From a virus, in IMG/VR virus record IMGVR_UViG_3300002053_000036, positions 1-47,285 of that record: 47,285 nt of DNA; one strand, 5' to 3'. Shown piece by piece: positions 15,316 to 24,675 of the stretch. Each line of letters begins with the position of its first letter. Position 1 is the first letter of the stretch. The notes under the pieces were generated by a model, which was not told the origin of the DNA, searched no databases, and saw only the letters and a program-made list of their open reading frames with translations. The position numbers and the translations under genes are program-made.

Positions 15316-16194
15316 TTATGTTACGGTATCTATTGTAAATGTTACACCAGTAAACGGTGCAGATTCTTTCATTATATCTCCACCATTATCAGCAGGTATT
15401 TCACTACTCTTCCATTTACAGCTTGATAGAGTTATCTTCGGACACCCTGAATCTCCCATGTTCACAACAATATCAAAATCAGCTTGAGCTAAAACATCAG
15501 ATAAGTGTTCTGAACCACCCTCATCGAGTGATATATCACAAGAACCTTCTAATCCAACTTCTCCCTCAATTGAATATTGTTTATCTAATGAATCATGGTC
15601 GTAATGGTCTTTTACCCCATTATCAATTGTAATATCAATTGAATCAAGAATATAAGCCAATGGGTTTGTTCCATCGTTGATTGAACCAGCTATATTGAAT
15701 GCACATAGCTCACCAGATAATGCTGTTGGTTCTGAATAAGCTGAACCATCATCAGTTGGTGCTGATTTTAATGAAAAATCCATAGCTAAAACATATTCTG
15801 TATTATGTGATGCTGAAATTCTTGTAGTTTTACATTTAGCACCTTTACAAAGCCATATTGATTTATCATCAGTAACAGAACTGCATGAATTAGTTTCTAA
15901 ATAAAAACATAATGAATTTAGTAAACAATCCACTCTAGTATTTGCATCATCCAATAAAGTATCTCCACATTGAGGAATATACTCAACATGCAAAGTAAAA
16001 TCATTACACTGTTCAATTAATGTTGCATTTGGTGAATCAAATCCTCTTACTGTTTTGTGCTTATCTGCTAATCCTAATCTGACATTCATTACCCTAACAG
16101 ATACTGGTAATGCAGAACCTGTTGGTCCATCTCCGTAAGAATCTTCTATCCAATACCATAGTTTTCCTTGAAATGGTAATCCTAAACTTGCCAT
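15316..16194 (-). CDS. Major tail tube protein
   Basis: A 292-residue beta-rich protein located just before the chaperone and tape measure genes, the standard place for the tube protein. It begins M-A-S-L-G-L-P-F-Q-G-K-L-W-Y-W and contains D-F-S-L-K-S and a strand-rich C-terminus that ends V-T-F-T-I-D-T-V-T. It has about 11 cysteines, unusual for a cytoplasmically assembled protein. A very strong GGGGGA ribosome site and a dedicated downstream hairpin fit high expression. I do not recognise the sequence family, so the call is from position and composition. Confidence 0.7.
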   Translation of the reverse strand: MASLGLPFQGKLWYWIEDSYGDGPTGSALPVSVRVMNVRLGLADKHKTVRGFDSPNATLIEQCNDFTLHVEYIPQCGDTLLDDANTRVDCLLNSLCFYLETNSCSSVTDDKSIWLCKGAKCKTTRISASHNTEYVLAMDFSLKSAPTDDGSAYSEPTALSGELCAFNIAGSINDGTNPLAYILDSIDITIDNGVKDHYDHDSLDKQYSIEGEVGLEGSCDISLDEGGSEHLSDVLAQADFDIVVNMGDSGCPKITLSSCKWKSSEIPADNGGDIMKESAPFTGVTFTIDTVT

Positions 16195-16287
16195 TATTTT
16201 TCCCCCTTTAATTTTTTAATTTCATTCATAATGATATATTTCATAACGAAATACGCCAATCGTTATTACTCAATATTATTATTCTAA

Positions 16288-16749
16288 TTAACAACTTCCT
16301 ATTGTTACGGTCCATGTTATAACAAGTGTATCAGCAGCAGCTTTATTAACAACACTAAATGTTGCTCTTGAAAACATAGTACCTGCTGAAACATCATTGA
16401 ATATCCCAGCTTCAGTTAATGCGCCTGTTCCAGTACCAGCACCGAAAGTTGCCACATAAACAACATCATTATCATTTGCACCAGCGCCTTGTGTAGTTGA
16501 ATCTAATGCAACTCTGGCTAATTCGCTAATTAATGCAGTTTGACTACAATTAGTTGGTGTTGAATCATCACCGACAGCCATGTGCGACATCGCAGTTTCG
16601 GCATCATCACTTATTTTATCAGCGATATATGCGCATCCTAAAGCCACCACTAAATTATGTATATTTTGTTCTTCTTTTAATTTTCCGTTTTCATCGTATA
16701 GTGCTATATGGACTTTTCCAATAACTGGTATTCCATTATTGATTTTCAT
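16288..16749 (-). CDS. Tail-fibre-like protein, 153 aa
   Basis: A 153-residue protein. The segment H-N-L-V-V-A-L-G-C-A-Y-I-A-D ... M-A-V-G-D-D followed by T-A-L-I-S-E-L-A-R matches a domain common in phage tail-fibre or virion-surface proteins. The middle is alanine- and glycine-rich, and the end is T-W-T-V-T-I-G-S-C. The ribosome site is GGGGGA, so it is probably well expressed. It might be a decoration protein of head or tail. Confidence 0.6.
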   Translation of the reverse strand: MKINNGIPVIGKVHIALYDENGKLKEEQNIHNLVVALGCAYIADKISDDAETAMSHMAVGDDSTPTNCSQTALISELARVALDSTTQGAGANDNDVVYVATFGAGTGTGALTEAGIFNDVSAGTMFSRATFSVVNKAAADTLVITWTVTIGSC

Positions 16750-16768
16750 CTTTTTTCCCCCTTTATTT

Positions 16769-18682
16769 TTATTCTATATTATCATACCATTGTACATATA
16801 ATTCCATATTCTTATGATAAACAACCTGTTTACCATATTTTTCTATAAAAACTCTTCCTGTTTTTAAGAAGTATATAGAATAATCTGTACCAAGTATTCT
16901 ACATTTGTTTCCTCTAATTAAATAATTTAATTCTTCACTAATTTCTTTTCCGAAATTAATGCTATCTATATTATCCATTTTTTGCCAATATATATTTACA
17001 TCAATCATAACTTCATGTTTTCTAACTGTTGCACCAACATTATGTTCTTCCATAGTTTCGAGTAATAATCCTAATTCTATAAATGGTAAAGCTGGTAATG
17101 GACTTAATCCAGCTTTTGTTTCTTCAGTTAAATATATTGGTATATTATGATTTATTCTATGTTCATCTGCTATTGTTATTGTATAAATTTTATCGTTACT
17201 TATATATCGTTCAGTGCCTAAATATTCTCTAATTGTTTCTCTTGGGTCTAATGAATAATAAGCAGCTTCTCCTGATATTAATGATAATGATATTGTATCT
17301 GATATAAAAACAATATCTTGTAATTCCTGTAATCTACATAGTAATAAATCAATATCGTCATTTAATGTTATAATATCTGCTGGGTATAAATATAAAGTTG
17401 TACCAGCGCTAATTAAATTTAAATCTAAATCCTCACTAATCAATATCGTATCTGTTAATTCTTTATACATTTCTTTTACTAATGCATCACCTAATATAAC
17501 ATTTTCAGCTAATGTTTTATTTATATTTTTATTTAATGAATCATCTAATTCTATATTATCAATTATTTTTTTATCTATTTCTTTTATTAATGTATCATCT
17601 AATAAAATCATATCAGATAATGTTTTACCAACATTTTTATATAATACATCATTTAATAATATTGAATCATTTAATATTTTTCCTATGTTTTTATTTATTT
17701 CTTCATTTAATATTATGCCATCATTTAATGATTTATCAATATCTTTTTTAAATGTTTCTGATAATAATATATTTTCTTGAGGATTTATATGATAACTCAC
17801 AACTCTACTTAATACATCACTTACAGTAACATCATCATATAAACTTTTTAATTTAAATATTTGTGTTTGTAGGTTATCATTTAGTGATACCAAATCACTT
17901 AATATTTTATCAAATTCTTTTTCTAATTCATCAACTATTTCAACATTTTCTTGAAATGCTCTATTATAGTTTACAATTCTACTTAATACATCATTCAATG
18001 TTACAACATCGTTTAATGATTTACCAATATCTTTTTTAAATATATCATTCAATAAAATATTATCATTTAATTTTTTACCAACTTCTTTTTCTATATTATC
18101 ATCTAAATTAACACTATCATCTAAATATTTTCCAACTTCCTTTTTGAGTGAATCTGAAACAGCTTCTAAATCTGTTGGATATTCATAATATGTTTCTGCT
18201 GATGCATAAGTTACTCTAACATATAATTGTGTGCAAAAAATATCTCTATTTTGACTTCTTGTAAATGTTGCACCTGCTACTAAATTATCTATATCGGTCC
18301 AATCCCAATCACCACCAGCAGGGTTGGTTGCCCAATCATAATAAACATCAGCATATGATGTTGTAACAGTTTGAGCAGGGCTATCATACTGACTACCATC
18401 TGTATAAACATGCAATACAATATAATCACCATCACCAGTTTCACGATAAACTCTTGCAACAACTCTAACATTTGTTATTGAACCAGTTTCAGTTGTGTGG
18501 TTAGATAAGTTATATAAATCTTTATAATCACCATTAGTGTCAGCCCAAATATAGGTAGAATCTTCATCTGGACTATCCCAAGCATCATCAACTTTATCCC
18601 AATGCGTTGTCGGACTTGTCGGATATACATATTGCATAGCAACGGAATTATCGCTAGTTGGATAAATATATAACTCACTCAT
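16769..18682 (-). CDS. Repeat-rich appendage protein with tail-terminator-like end
   Basis: A 637-residue mosaic. Residues 1-165 are one copy of the adhesin beta-sandwich (W-D-W-T-D-I-D-N-L signature). Residues about 175-465 hold about 15 copies of an 18-20 residue unit of the form K-x-I-G-K-x-L-N-D-x-I-x-L-N-D. Residues about 470-637 are a mixed domain with P-F-I-E-L-G-L, V-N-I-Y-W-Q-K-M-D-N and Y-G-K-Q-V-V-Y-H that is shared with the beta-propeller protein upstream. Placed between the neck adaptor and tube gene, the shared end resembles a tail terminator in position and size. The repeat array suggests an extended stalk. Confidence 0.6.
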   Translation of the reverse strand: MSELYIYPTSDNSVAMQYVYPTSPTTHWDKVDDAWDSPDEDSTYIWADTNGDYKDLYNLSNHTTETGSITNVRVVARVYRETGDGDYIVLHVYTDGSQYDSPAQTVTTSYADVYYDWATNPAGGDWDWTDIDNLVAGATFTRSQNRDIFCTQLYVRVTYASAETYYEYPTDLEAVSDSLKKEVGKYLDDSVNLDDNIEKEVGKKLNDNILLNDIFKKDIGKSLNDVVTLNDVLSRIVNYNRAFQENVEIVDELEKEFDKILSDLVSLNDNLQTQIFKLKSLYDDVTVSDVLSRVVSYHINPQENILLSETFKKDIDKSLNDGIILNEEINKNIGKILNDSILLNDVLYKNVGKTLSDMILLDDTLIKEIDKKIIDNIELDDSLNKNINKTLAENVILGDALVKEMYKELTDTILISEDLDLNLISAGTTLYLYPADIITLNDDIDLLLCRLQELQDIVFISDTISLSLISGEAAYYSLDPRETIREYLGTERYISNDKIYTITIADEHRINHNIPIYLTEETKAGLSPLPALPFIELGLLLETMEEHNVGATVRKHEVMIDVNIYWQKMDNIDSINFGKEISEELNYLIRGNKCRILGTDYSIYFLKTGRVFIEKYGKQVVYHKNMELYVQWYDNIE

Positions 18683-20244
18683 ATTTCAACACTCTCATTA
18701 TCATAACAAGTGAAATCCAATTCCATAACTCTATGAAACACAACTTGATTTCCATATTGCTCAATATATACTCTATTTGACTTAATATTAGCAAATGAAT
18801 TTTTATGATTCCATGTGTTACCAATTGTATTACTTTGATAATTTCTAATTTTTTTATAAAACGCATCAGCAATAGCTTTTCCAAATTTAACTTGGCTCAT
18901 ATTATCCATTTTTGTCCAGTAAATATTAACCATCATTTTTATTCTATTTTTTTGTGTTTCCCCACCTATATCTTGTATTTCATTTAATGCTTCAGTTAAT
19001 TCTATTTCTATAAATGGAAATGAAGGTAGAATATCTGATTTAGTTTCCTCTGAAAGATAAACAGGAATTTGATGTATTATACCATGTTCATCATTGACAT
19101 TAATATAATATGTATCTTTACCATATAACTCTCTTAATTCACACATTACTTCTCTTATTCTTTTTCTTGGGTCAATCCCACAATATTGTATTATTACTTT
19201 TGTGTATTCTAATAAATCTAAAGCAATTGTATTTTCATCAAAATTTTTACCAATATTTTTTGAAACTTCATCTAATATTGGTGTATTTATTTCATTAATA
19301 TTTTTACCTATATCTAATTGTAATGCATCTTCTATAAGAACATTATCACTCACATTTTCATAAAATGTTTCTGGTGCTTGAAGTATTCTTAAATGATAAA
19401 CTGCACCTGCATTTGTTAATGCCACATACCCTAATGAAGTACCAGTTGATTTATTAATTTTATATACCCTACCTTGACCTGTTCCAACATATATTATATC
19501 ACCATCTAATAATAAATTTCTTGGATTATTACTATCAGGAATTGAAATCGTATGGTCCACTGTAAAATCTGACCTTTTGACAACATCTATTCTTTGTCCT
19601 TCATAATCTGATTTATAAATATAATCATCATCGAAATCAACACCATATATTGAACCACCCAAGTCAGCAGATTGACCGACTAATGAACCGTCAAGATTAC
19701 AAAGTTTTACTTTACCATTACTTGCATGTCCACCGAATACAACATAATTCCCATGCACACTTAATTCATATGGGTCATATCCATCATAAGATTGTGTACC
19801 ACCATGTGAACAAGCATCAGGGTCATCACAAATTGATAACTGATTATTATCTTGGTCATTTATATATATGCAACTATTATAATAATAAATATGCCACATA
19901 TATGAACCCCAACTACAATTACTAACAGCACCTAATGTAGATTTATTTCTCCTATATATTCTATTACTGCAAACATAAACATAATCAGGACCGACACATA
20001 TTGAATTTGTGCCACTACCAACCAATAATGGACCAACTTCTATTGATAAATCATCCTTATTTAAAGCATAAGAATAATAACCCTGTCTAACAACATATAT
20101 ATATGGATTATCACTATCATATTTATCGACATCTAATCCCATTATATAATTAGACAGATTAACACTAACATGAGTTTCTGTAAATGTATTAAGATTTACT
20201 CTTGAAATGTAATTGCCATGACCTGCGTATAATATATTAATCAT
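18679..20244 (-). CDS. Beta-propeller neck/appendage protein
   Basis: A 521-residue protein. I use the ATG at 20244, one base after the preceding stop, rather than an upstream TTG. Residues 1-290 form a probable beta-propeller: repeated blades such as I-Y-V-V-R-Q-G, Y-V-Y-V-C-S-N, N-Y-V-V-F-G-G and D-I-I-Y-V-G-T-G-Q. Residues about 295-350 have two or three copies of the IGK/ND repeat. Residues about 350-521 match the C-terminus of the 637-residue protein, including P-F-I-E-I-E-L, V-N-I-Y-W-T-K-M-D-N and Y-G-N-Q-V-V-F-H. It is probably a surface-exposed adhesin on a structural anchor. ATGA coupling links the two paralogues. Confidence 0.65.
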   Translation of the reverse strand: MINILYAGHGNYISRVNLNTFTETHVSVNLSNYIMGLDVDKYDSDNPYIYVVRQGYYSYALNKDDLSIEVGPLLVGSGTNSICVGPDYVYVCSNRIYRRNKSTLGAVSNCSWGSYMWHIYYYNSCIYINDQDNNQLSICDDPDACSHGGTQSYDGYDPYELSVHGNYVVFGGHASNGKVKLCNLDGSLVGQSADLGGSIYGVDFDDDYIYKSDYEGQRIDVVKRSDFTVDHTISIPDSNNPRNLLLDGDIIYVGTGQGRVYKINKSTGTSLGYVALTNAGAVYHLRILQAPETFYENVSDNVLIEDALQLDIGKNINEINTPILDEVSKNIGKNFDENTIALDLLEYTKVIIQYCGIDPRKRIREVMCELRELYGKDTYYINVNDEHGIIHQIPVYLSEETKSDILPSFPFIEIELTEALNEIQDIGGETQKNRIKMMVNIYWTKMDNMSQVKFGKAIADAFYKKIRNYQSNTIGNTWNHKNSFANIKSNRVYIEQYGNQVVFHRVMELDFTCYDNESVEI

Positions 20245-20245
20245 T

Positions 20246-21187
20246 TTATTTTCCACAACCAATAGCGTTAAATCCTATCATTCCAATAAGCTCTTCATAT
20301 TTATCTTTAAATATTTTAGCTTCAAGTTGCCTATTAGTTTGAATATCAGCCATCGTTGCGCTATTTAATGATTTATAAGTCATAGCAACTTTATAAGCTG
20401 TTAAATAAGCAACTGCTTCATGCATTATGGTTTCATCATAATATTCCGACCTAGTATAATATGAAACATAAGCTCTTTGCATCGTATTTGGTACAGCGTC
20501 ATCAGTATCAGTTAATAATTGCACAATGCCATTATCTGCATCAACAACATTAACATGTCCATTATATCTTAATCTATCATTATCTATATAATAAAAACTA
20601 ATATCACTTCCACATGTTATTTCCCCTTCACCAGTTATTTCACCATCTCCATTATAATCAGCAATATATTTAGACCTCAATTGAAATGTTTTATTTGTTC
20701 CATCAAACCACGAGCCATCGGTTGGATTACATTTAGGTCTTTCTTCCCAATGCAAATCATAAATTTCATTAAGTACAGTTTTATAAGAATGCCATGCTAT
20801 TAAAGCTAATTTATAATCTGATATGTCATTCTGTTGATATGCGCTTAAAATTTCTCTAGTCCTTGCGCATATATCAAATGGAAATACGACAATTCTGAAT
20901 TTTTGTGTTTGATTATGTGTAAATGTAATTACATTAACATCATATAATCCAAATGGTATATCATCATCTAAATCAAATTCATAATAATACTCACCAGTTG
21001 CATCCTTACTCATGGCTGTTAAACTAACATAATCATTACCACATGGGTCTATAACTTCTATACTAACTTCAGATGGGTCATCAGGTGTTCCTTCTTCAGC
21101 ATCAGTTATTCTAACTTTAATATAAACAGTATCATTTCTAAAATAAGTACCAGATTCTTTAATTTGAGTAATATTATAATATTTCAT
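20246..21187 (-). CDS. Head-tail connector with N-terminal Ig-like domain
   Basis: A 313-residue protein. Residues 1-105 look like an immunoglobulin-like beta-sandwich (N-D-T-V-Y-I-K-V-R-I-T-D-A ... Y-D-V-N-V-I-T-F). The middle contains a short helical and beta region, and the end is helical with M-H-E-A-V-A-Y-L-T-A-Y-K-V-A-M, as in head-tail adaptors. It lies two genes after the capsid gene, a normal place for a connector. The identification as adaptor comes from order and helical C-terminus; the Ig domain is an addition. Confidence 0.55.
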   Translation of the reverse strand: MKYYNITQIKESGTYFRNDTVYIKVRITDAEEGTPDDPSEVSIEVIDPCGNDYVSLTAMSKDATGEYYYEFDLDDDIPFGLYDVNVITFTHNQTQKFRIVVFPFDICARTREILSAYQQNDISDYKLALIAWHSYKTVLNEIYDLHWEERPKCNPTDGSWFDGTNKTFQLRSKYIADYNGDGEITGEGEITCGSDISFYYIDNDRLRYNGHVNVVDADNGIVQLLTDTDDAVPNTMQRAYVSYYTRSEYYDETIMHEAVAYLTAYKVAMTYKSLNSATMADIQTNRQLEAKIFKDKYEELIGMIGFNAIGCGK

Positions 21188-21843
21188 TATTTATCACCCT
21201 CATATTTCCATTCAAATAATTTTTTAGCTGCTTTGAATACTTCAAACGCATTATATAATTCTTCTTTAGTATAATATTGTTCTTTATATTTACCATCTCT
21301 CATTTGTAATATTACTGCACCATCTAATTCTATTCCAGTTAATTCTTTAAATGCAATAAAATATGCACCGAGTTGAAGTACATATTCTGGATAAATATCT
21401 TTGGATGTTTTCCAATCACAAATATATCTACTACCGTTTATTATTGCAATACAATCACAAGTACCTGCAAAATTATATTTTTCTGACCAAAGCTTTTGTT
21501 CAGTTGCTTCAACTGATATTGCATTATTTTTTTTCCAATCTTCAAATAAATTCATAGTATCTTTAAATTTATCATCATAATTTGTTATATCTAATTTACC
21601 TTCACTTAATAATACTTCAATAAGTTTATGTATTGTTGTCCCGAATCCTGCTCTACTTTTCAATATTTGTTTTGATTTTTTATTACCAGTTTTAGCTAAC
21701 CAATTTCTTAATTCTGGTTTATCAATAATTGATAACACCCTAGTTACCCTAATATATTTTTTACCTTTAATAAGGTAATAATTATCAGTTGCAATAATAT
21801 CCATAGGGACTTTAATATTCCATTCATCATTTAAATTTTTCAT
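21187..21843 (-). CDS. RecB/Cas4-like PD-(D/E)XK nuclease
   Basis: A 218-residue nuclease. G-T-T-I-H-K-L-I-E (about 73-81) supplies the histidine/glutamate motif. F-A-G-T-C-D-C-I-A (about 128-136) holds the acidic residue, I-C-D-W-K-T-S-K (about 143-150) is the DxK motif and L-Q-L-G-A-Y the following glutamine motif, as in RecB-family exonucleases. The iron-sulfur cysteines of Cas4 are not present. Start ATG 21843 is chosen because the longer reading from 21930 runs through the capsid terminator. A nuclease between capsid and connector genes is an unusual location. Confidence 0.8.
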   Translation of the reverse strand: MKNLNDEWNIKVPMDIIATDNYYLIKGKKYIRVTRVLSIIDKPELRNWLAKTGNKKSKQILKSRAGFGTTIHKLIEVLLSEGKLDITNYDDKFKDTMNLFEDWKKNNAISVEATEQKLWSEKYNFAGTCDCIAIINGSRYICDWKTSKDIYPEYVLQLGAYFIAFKELTGIELDGAVILQMRDGKYKEQYYTKEELYNAFEVFKAAKKLFEWKYEGDK

Positions 21844-21895
21844 ATATCCCTTCTCTGAAGTTGAATCAGAAGTATTCCCACGAAAGAATAAGATT

Positions 21896-21911
21896 GGGGA
21901 TAAAAATCCCC
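21896..21911 (-). terminator. Terminator hairpin after the capsid gene
   Basis: This is the same GGGGAT-AAAA-ATCCCC hairpin as the one behind the tail tube gene, again starting 12 bases after the stop. The identity extends to 21918. It would end or protect the abundant capsid transcript. Confidence 0.7.
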
Positions 21912-21922
21912 TAAAAATACGA

Positions 21923-23134
21923 TTATGCACAGGTTGGTGCTGAAATTAGACCAATAGCATTATCGTCAAGCTCGTCAATACCGACATACATGTGAATAGC
22001 AACAGTTGTTGAATCACAATCAATGTTACGGTCCTGCTCTAATTCAGGTCTTTTACCCCAAGCTTCACCGACAGCTTTTGAAGAATCTAGTATAACAGCC
22101 ACAACATAAGATGCTGGACCTTCATCGCAAGAATTAGCGCATGGAAATTCTATTACTTCCATTTCACCTATCTTTGAAAGTTTGTTCCCACTGAATGATA
22201 ATGGATAACCTATCATACTTGCAGCTTCTTTGTATTTGAAATGTGCAGCAACAGTTGGAGATACGATACAGAAATTAGGTCTATATCCAGCTTCTCTCAT
22301 TGAAGCTTCCATATCAATGATACTGTTTACAAGCTCTCTTCCAAAAGCATCTAAACAACATCCATCATCAGAAACTTGGCAACAGTTATCAAGAGTATCA
22401 GTGTAAGTTGTAGTTGCAGTTATTAATTGATTATATATCTCTAAATCAACTTGTTCAGCTAATCCAGATGCCATATCCTCAATTATTCCAGCTTTTATAA
22501 TATCCCCAGCTTCAAATAAGTCCCTCTCACAGATTTCAGCTAAATCACCATATACATCAAGTTGTATGCTGTAAGGTGCTAGAAAACTACTTGAAACACA
22601 TGAAAGACATTCACAGGCAGCTAATGGACCTTGCGCTGACCGTTTACCTCTTGTTCTGATAGTAATTGTATCTCCTTTACCTCTCTCAAAATCTATTCCA
22701 CGAACAGTTACTTTACCAGCAAGAAAACCCTTGCAGTAAAATGCTGACCAGATAAGATTTGCGAATTGTTCTGAAGGTGTCCATGCAGAAACATCGTTCT
22801 CACAACCAGTATCAGAATCAGTAAATTCATAGCCCATGAGCCATGATTCGCTACCATAATCAACTGGTGTATAATTGTGAGCTTTCAAAAATTTCTTTCC
22901 GAAAATTGACATTTTGTCATCTTTTGTTTCTTTCTGTAAATCGCCATCAGTATCTAAACCAGTATCGACAGATTTACTTGTTTCCTCTGCTATCTTTGCT
23001 CTAATTTTAGCTTCGAGTTCCTTTTCGTATTCGACTTTTTCTGCTTCAGCTTTTTCAGCTTTTAGCTTTTCTACTTTCTCATTAAGTAGTTTAGCATATT
23101 CAGCTTCAGCTTCAGCTATTTTGTCATCACTCAT
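21923..23134 (-). CDS. HK97-fold major capsid protein
   Basis: A 403-residue protein. Residues 1-65 are a lysine/glutamate-rich coiled coil, like the scaffolding delta domain that a protease removes. The rest has HK97-like features: an E-loop-like region K-G-D-T-I-T-I-R-T-R-G (about 153-163), an N-arm before it and a C-terminal A-I-H-M-Y-V-G strand. It follows the predicted protease gene, has a strong GGGGG ribosome site and its own terminator hairpin. About 15 cysteines, including C-E-C-L-S-C, N-C-C and G-C-C clusters, suggest disulfide or metal stabilisation. The call rests on composition, length and gene order. Confidence 0.85.
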   Translation of the reverse strand: MSDDKIAEAEAEYAKLLNEKVEKLKAEKAEAEKVEYEKELEAKIRAKIAEETSKSVDTGLDTDGDLQKETKDDKMSIFGKKFLKAHNYTPVDYGSESWLMGYEFTDSDTGCENDVSAWTPSEQFANLIWSAFYCKGFLAGKVTVRGIDFERGKGDTITIRTRGKRSAQGPLAACECLSCVSSSFLAPYSIQLDVYGDLAEICERDLFEAGDIIKAGIIEDMASGLAEQVDLEIYNQLITATTTYTDTLDNCCQVSDDGCCLDAFGRELVNSIIDMEASMREAGYRPNFCIVSPTVAAHFKYKEAASMIGYPLSFSGNKLSKIGEMEVIEFPCANSCDEGPASYVVAVILDSSKAVGEAWGKRPELEQDRNIDCDSTTVAIHMYVGIDELDDNAIGLISAPTCA

Positions 23135-24124
23135 CTATTTTCCCCCTTTAATTTTTTTAATCTTTTCATTAATTTCTGCTAAATATTTTTCATCTTTAAA
23201 TTTTTGCGCTTTATTTTTTAAAGAATCCAAATATTTTGCATCCTCATCGCTAACAACACCGTTATTAGCATTATCAGGTTGTTGAATATCGCAGTTGTCA
23301 TTACAACCACAATCTTCTTTTTCATAATTTGTTGCAAGACCACAACCTTTTTCGGCATTACATTCGCCTTCAATGCAGGTTGTTAATGCTTTAGGAAAAA
23401 TCTCTTCAAGATATTCTATAACATCATCATCTTTGAAACCTTGCAGTTTCGCATAATTTATTTCAGAGTTATCCATATCTCTAACTCTCATTCTCCTAAA
23501 TCTTGCATTTACCGACATACTGACATTGGGAATCTTCCCAGCTTTAGAATTAATATCACAAAATGATTTCCATGCAGCGTATTTTGGTGAATGCTTTAAT
23601 ACATTCACATCCATAGAAATTTCTTTCGTGGTATCATTTGCTTCGGCATTAGATTGATACCCAACGACATATTCTATATTCTGTCGTCTAAACGGATAAT
23701 TTGTATCAGGATAAGATGTACCCATGTGATTAATATCATGGTATGTACCATTCCATTTTTCAATAGATTTTTTCAATGCTCTATATGGCACATAAGCATT
23801 TCTCATCATCCTATCTCCGACAACGGCAACTGCTCTAAATTTTATCCAATCTTTATCCTCAACTTTTTCAGTTTTACCTTCAGTTGTTTTTTCAATTAGA
23901 ACAGATTGCAAAGTAAATTCATTCATAAATTCTGAACATTCAAAAGTATATGTTTTTATATTAGTTTCATTTTCATATTGTGTGCCTTTTTCCTTATGCT
24001 GTTTCCACATCCCATGACATTTAGCAGCAGCTTCTTCAGGACTTGCACCCTCTTTGTTAATAACATAAGGAATACATCGTTTAACATAATCAGCTTCGGA
24101 TTCGCCTTTTTTTACACTTGGCAT
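23135..24124 (-). CDS. Capsid maturation protease-like protein
   Basis: A 329-residue protein. The N-terminus (M-P-S-V-K-K-G-E-S-E-A-D-Y-V-K-R-C) matches a short segment often found on phage head proteins. Residues about 55-220 look like a prohead protease, with Y-H-D-I-N-H as probable histidine motif and V-S-M-S-V-N as probable serine motif. The C-terminus has a cysteine cluster (C-N-A-E-K-G-C-G, D-C-G-C-N-D-N-C) and a charged helix, which may act as a scaffold. It is directly upstream of the capsid gene. Confidence 0.7.
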   Translation of the reverse strand: MPSVKKGESEADYVKRCIPYVINKEGASPEEAAAKCHGMWKQHKEKGTQYENETNIKTYTFECSEFMNEFTLQSVLIEKTTEGKTEKVEDKDWIKFRAVAVVGDRMMRNAYVPYRALKKSIEKWNGTYHDINHMGTSYPDTNYPFRRQNIEYVVGYQSNAEANDTTKEISMDVNVLKHSPKYAAWKSFCDINSKAGKIPNVSMSVNARFRRMRVRDMDNSEINYAKLQGFKDDDVIEYLEEIFPKALTTCIEGECNAEKGCGLATNYEKEDCGCNDNCDIQQPDNANNGVVSDEDAKYLDSLKNKAQKFKDEKYLAEINEKIKKIKGGK

Positions 24125-24174
24125 AATATTTCCCCCTATTATATTTTTAATTAAATAAATAAATTTAAAATTTT

Positions 24175-24675
24175 TTATTTATTTTTATTTAGCTTCATTA
24201 ATCTTTTTGTTTGAATACTTTTTACATGCACCGATTCTGCTAGAGATTTACCAGTGTTTGGTATCTTACCTTCTTGTATTTCTTTATTTGTAAATTCTTT
24301 TGAATCATGCCATACATTAACATGCCATTTTTCTGGTTCTTTAACATATGGCGCTATCATTTCTCTGAATTTATCTGGCTCTTTTAATACTTCATTTAAT
24401 ATATAAAAGAAAATATCACGATATGCTGTATCTTTATAACATATCCAAATTCCTATTTCGCTTAATTGCTCTACAATTCCTTTTTGATATTTTTCTTTTA
24501 TTTTATCGGCTGCATCACTTATTATTGAGCTTAATTCTTTAATTGCATCATTTCCACAATTTACCAAATCATCATGGACAGCTTCCTTACTTGCAGATTC
24601 CCCTAATTTTTTACGAAGTAACCAAAGACCTGCTTTGATTATTCTTTTATCCGATTCAAGAAATCTAACTTCCAT
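24175..24675 (-). CDS. Hypothetical head-module protein, 166 aa
   Basis: A 166-residue, largely helical protein (E-L-S-S-I-I-S-D-A-A-D-K-I-K-E-K-Y) with a central aromatic block W-I-C-Y-K-D-T-A-Y-R-D-I-F-F and a basic C-terminus. No known family is recognised. It lies between portal-associated genes and the protease, and overlaps the coiled-coil gene upstream by 11 bases. It may be a minor head or injected protein. Confidence 0.55.
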   Translation of the reverse strand: MEVRFLESDKRIIKAGLWLLRKKLGESASKEAVHDDLVNCGNDAIKELSSIISDAADKIKEKYQKGIVEQLSEIGIWICYKDTAYRDIFFYILNEVLKEPDKFREMIAPYVKEPEKWHVNVWHDSKEFTNKEIQEGKIPNTGKSLAESVHVKSIQTKRLMKLNKNK

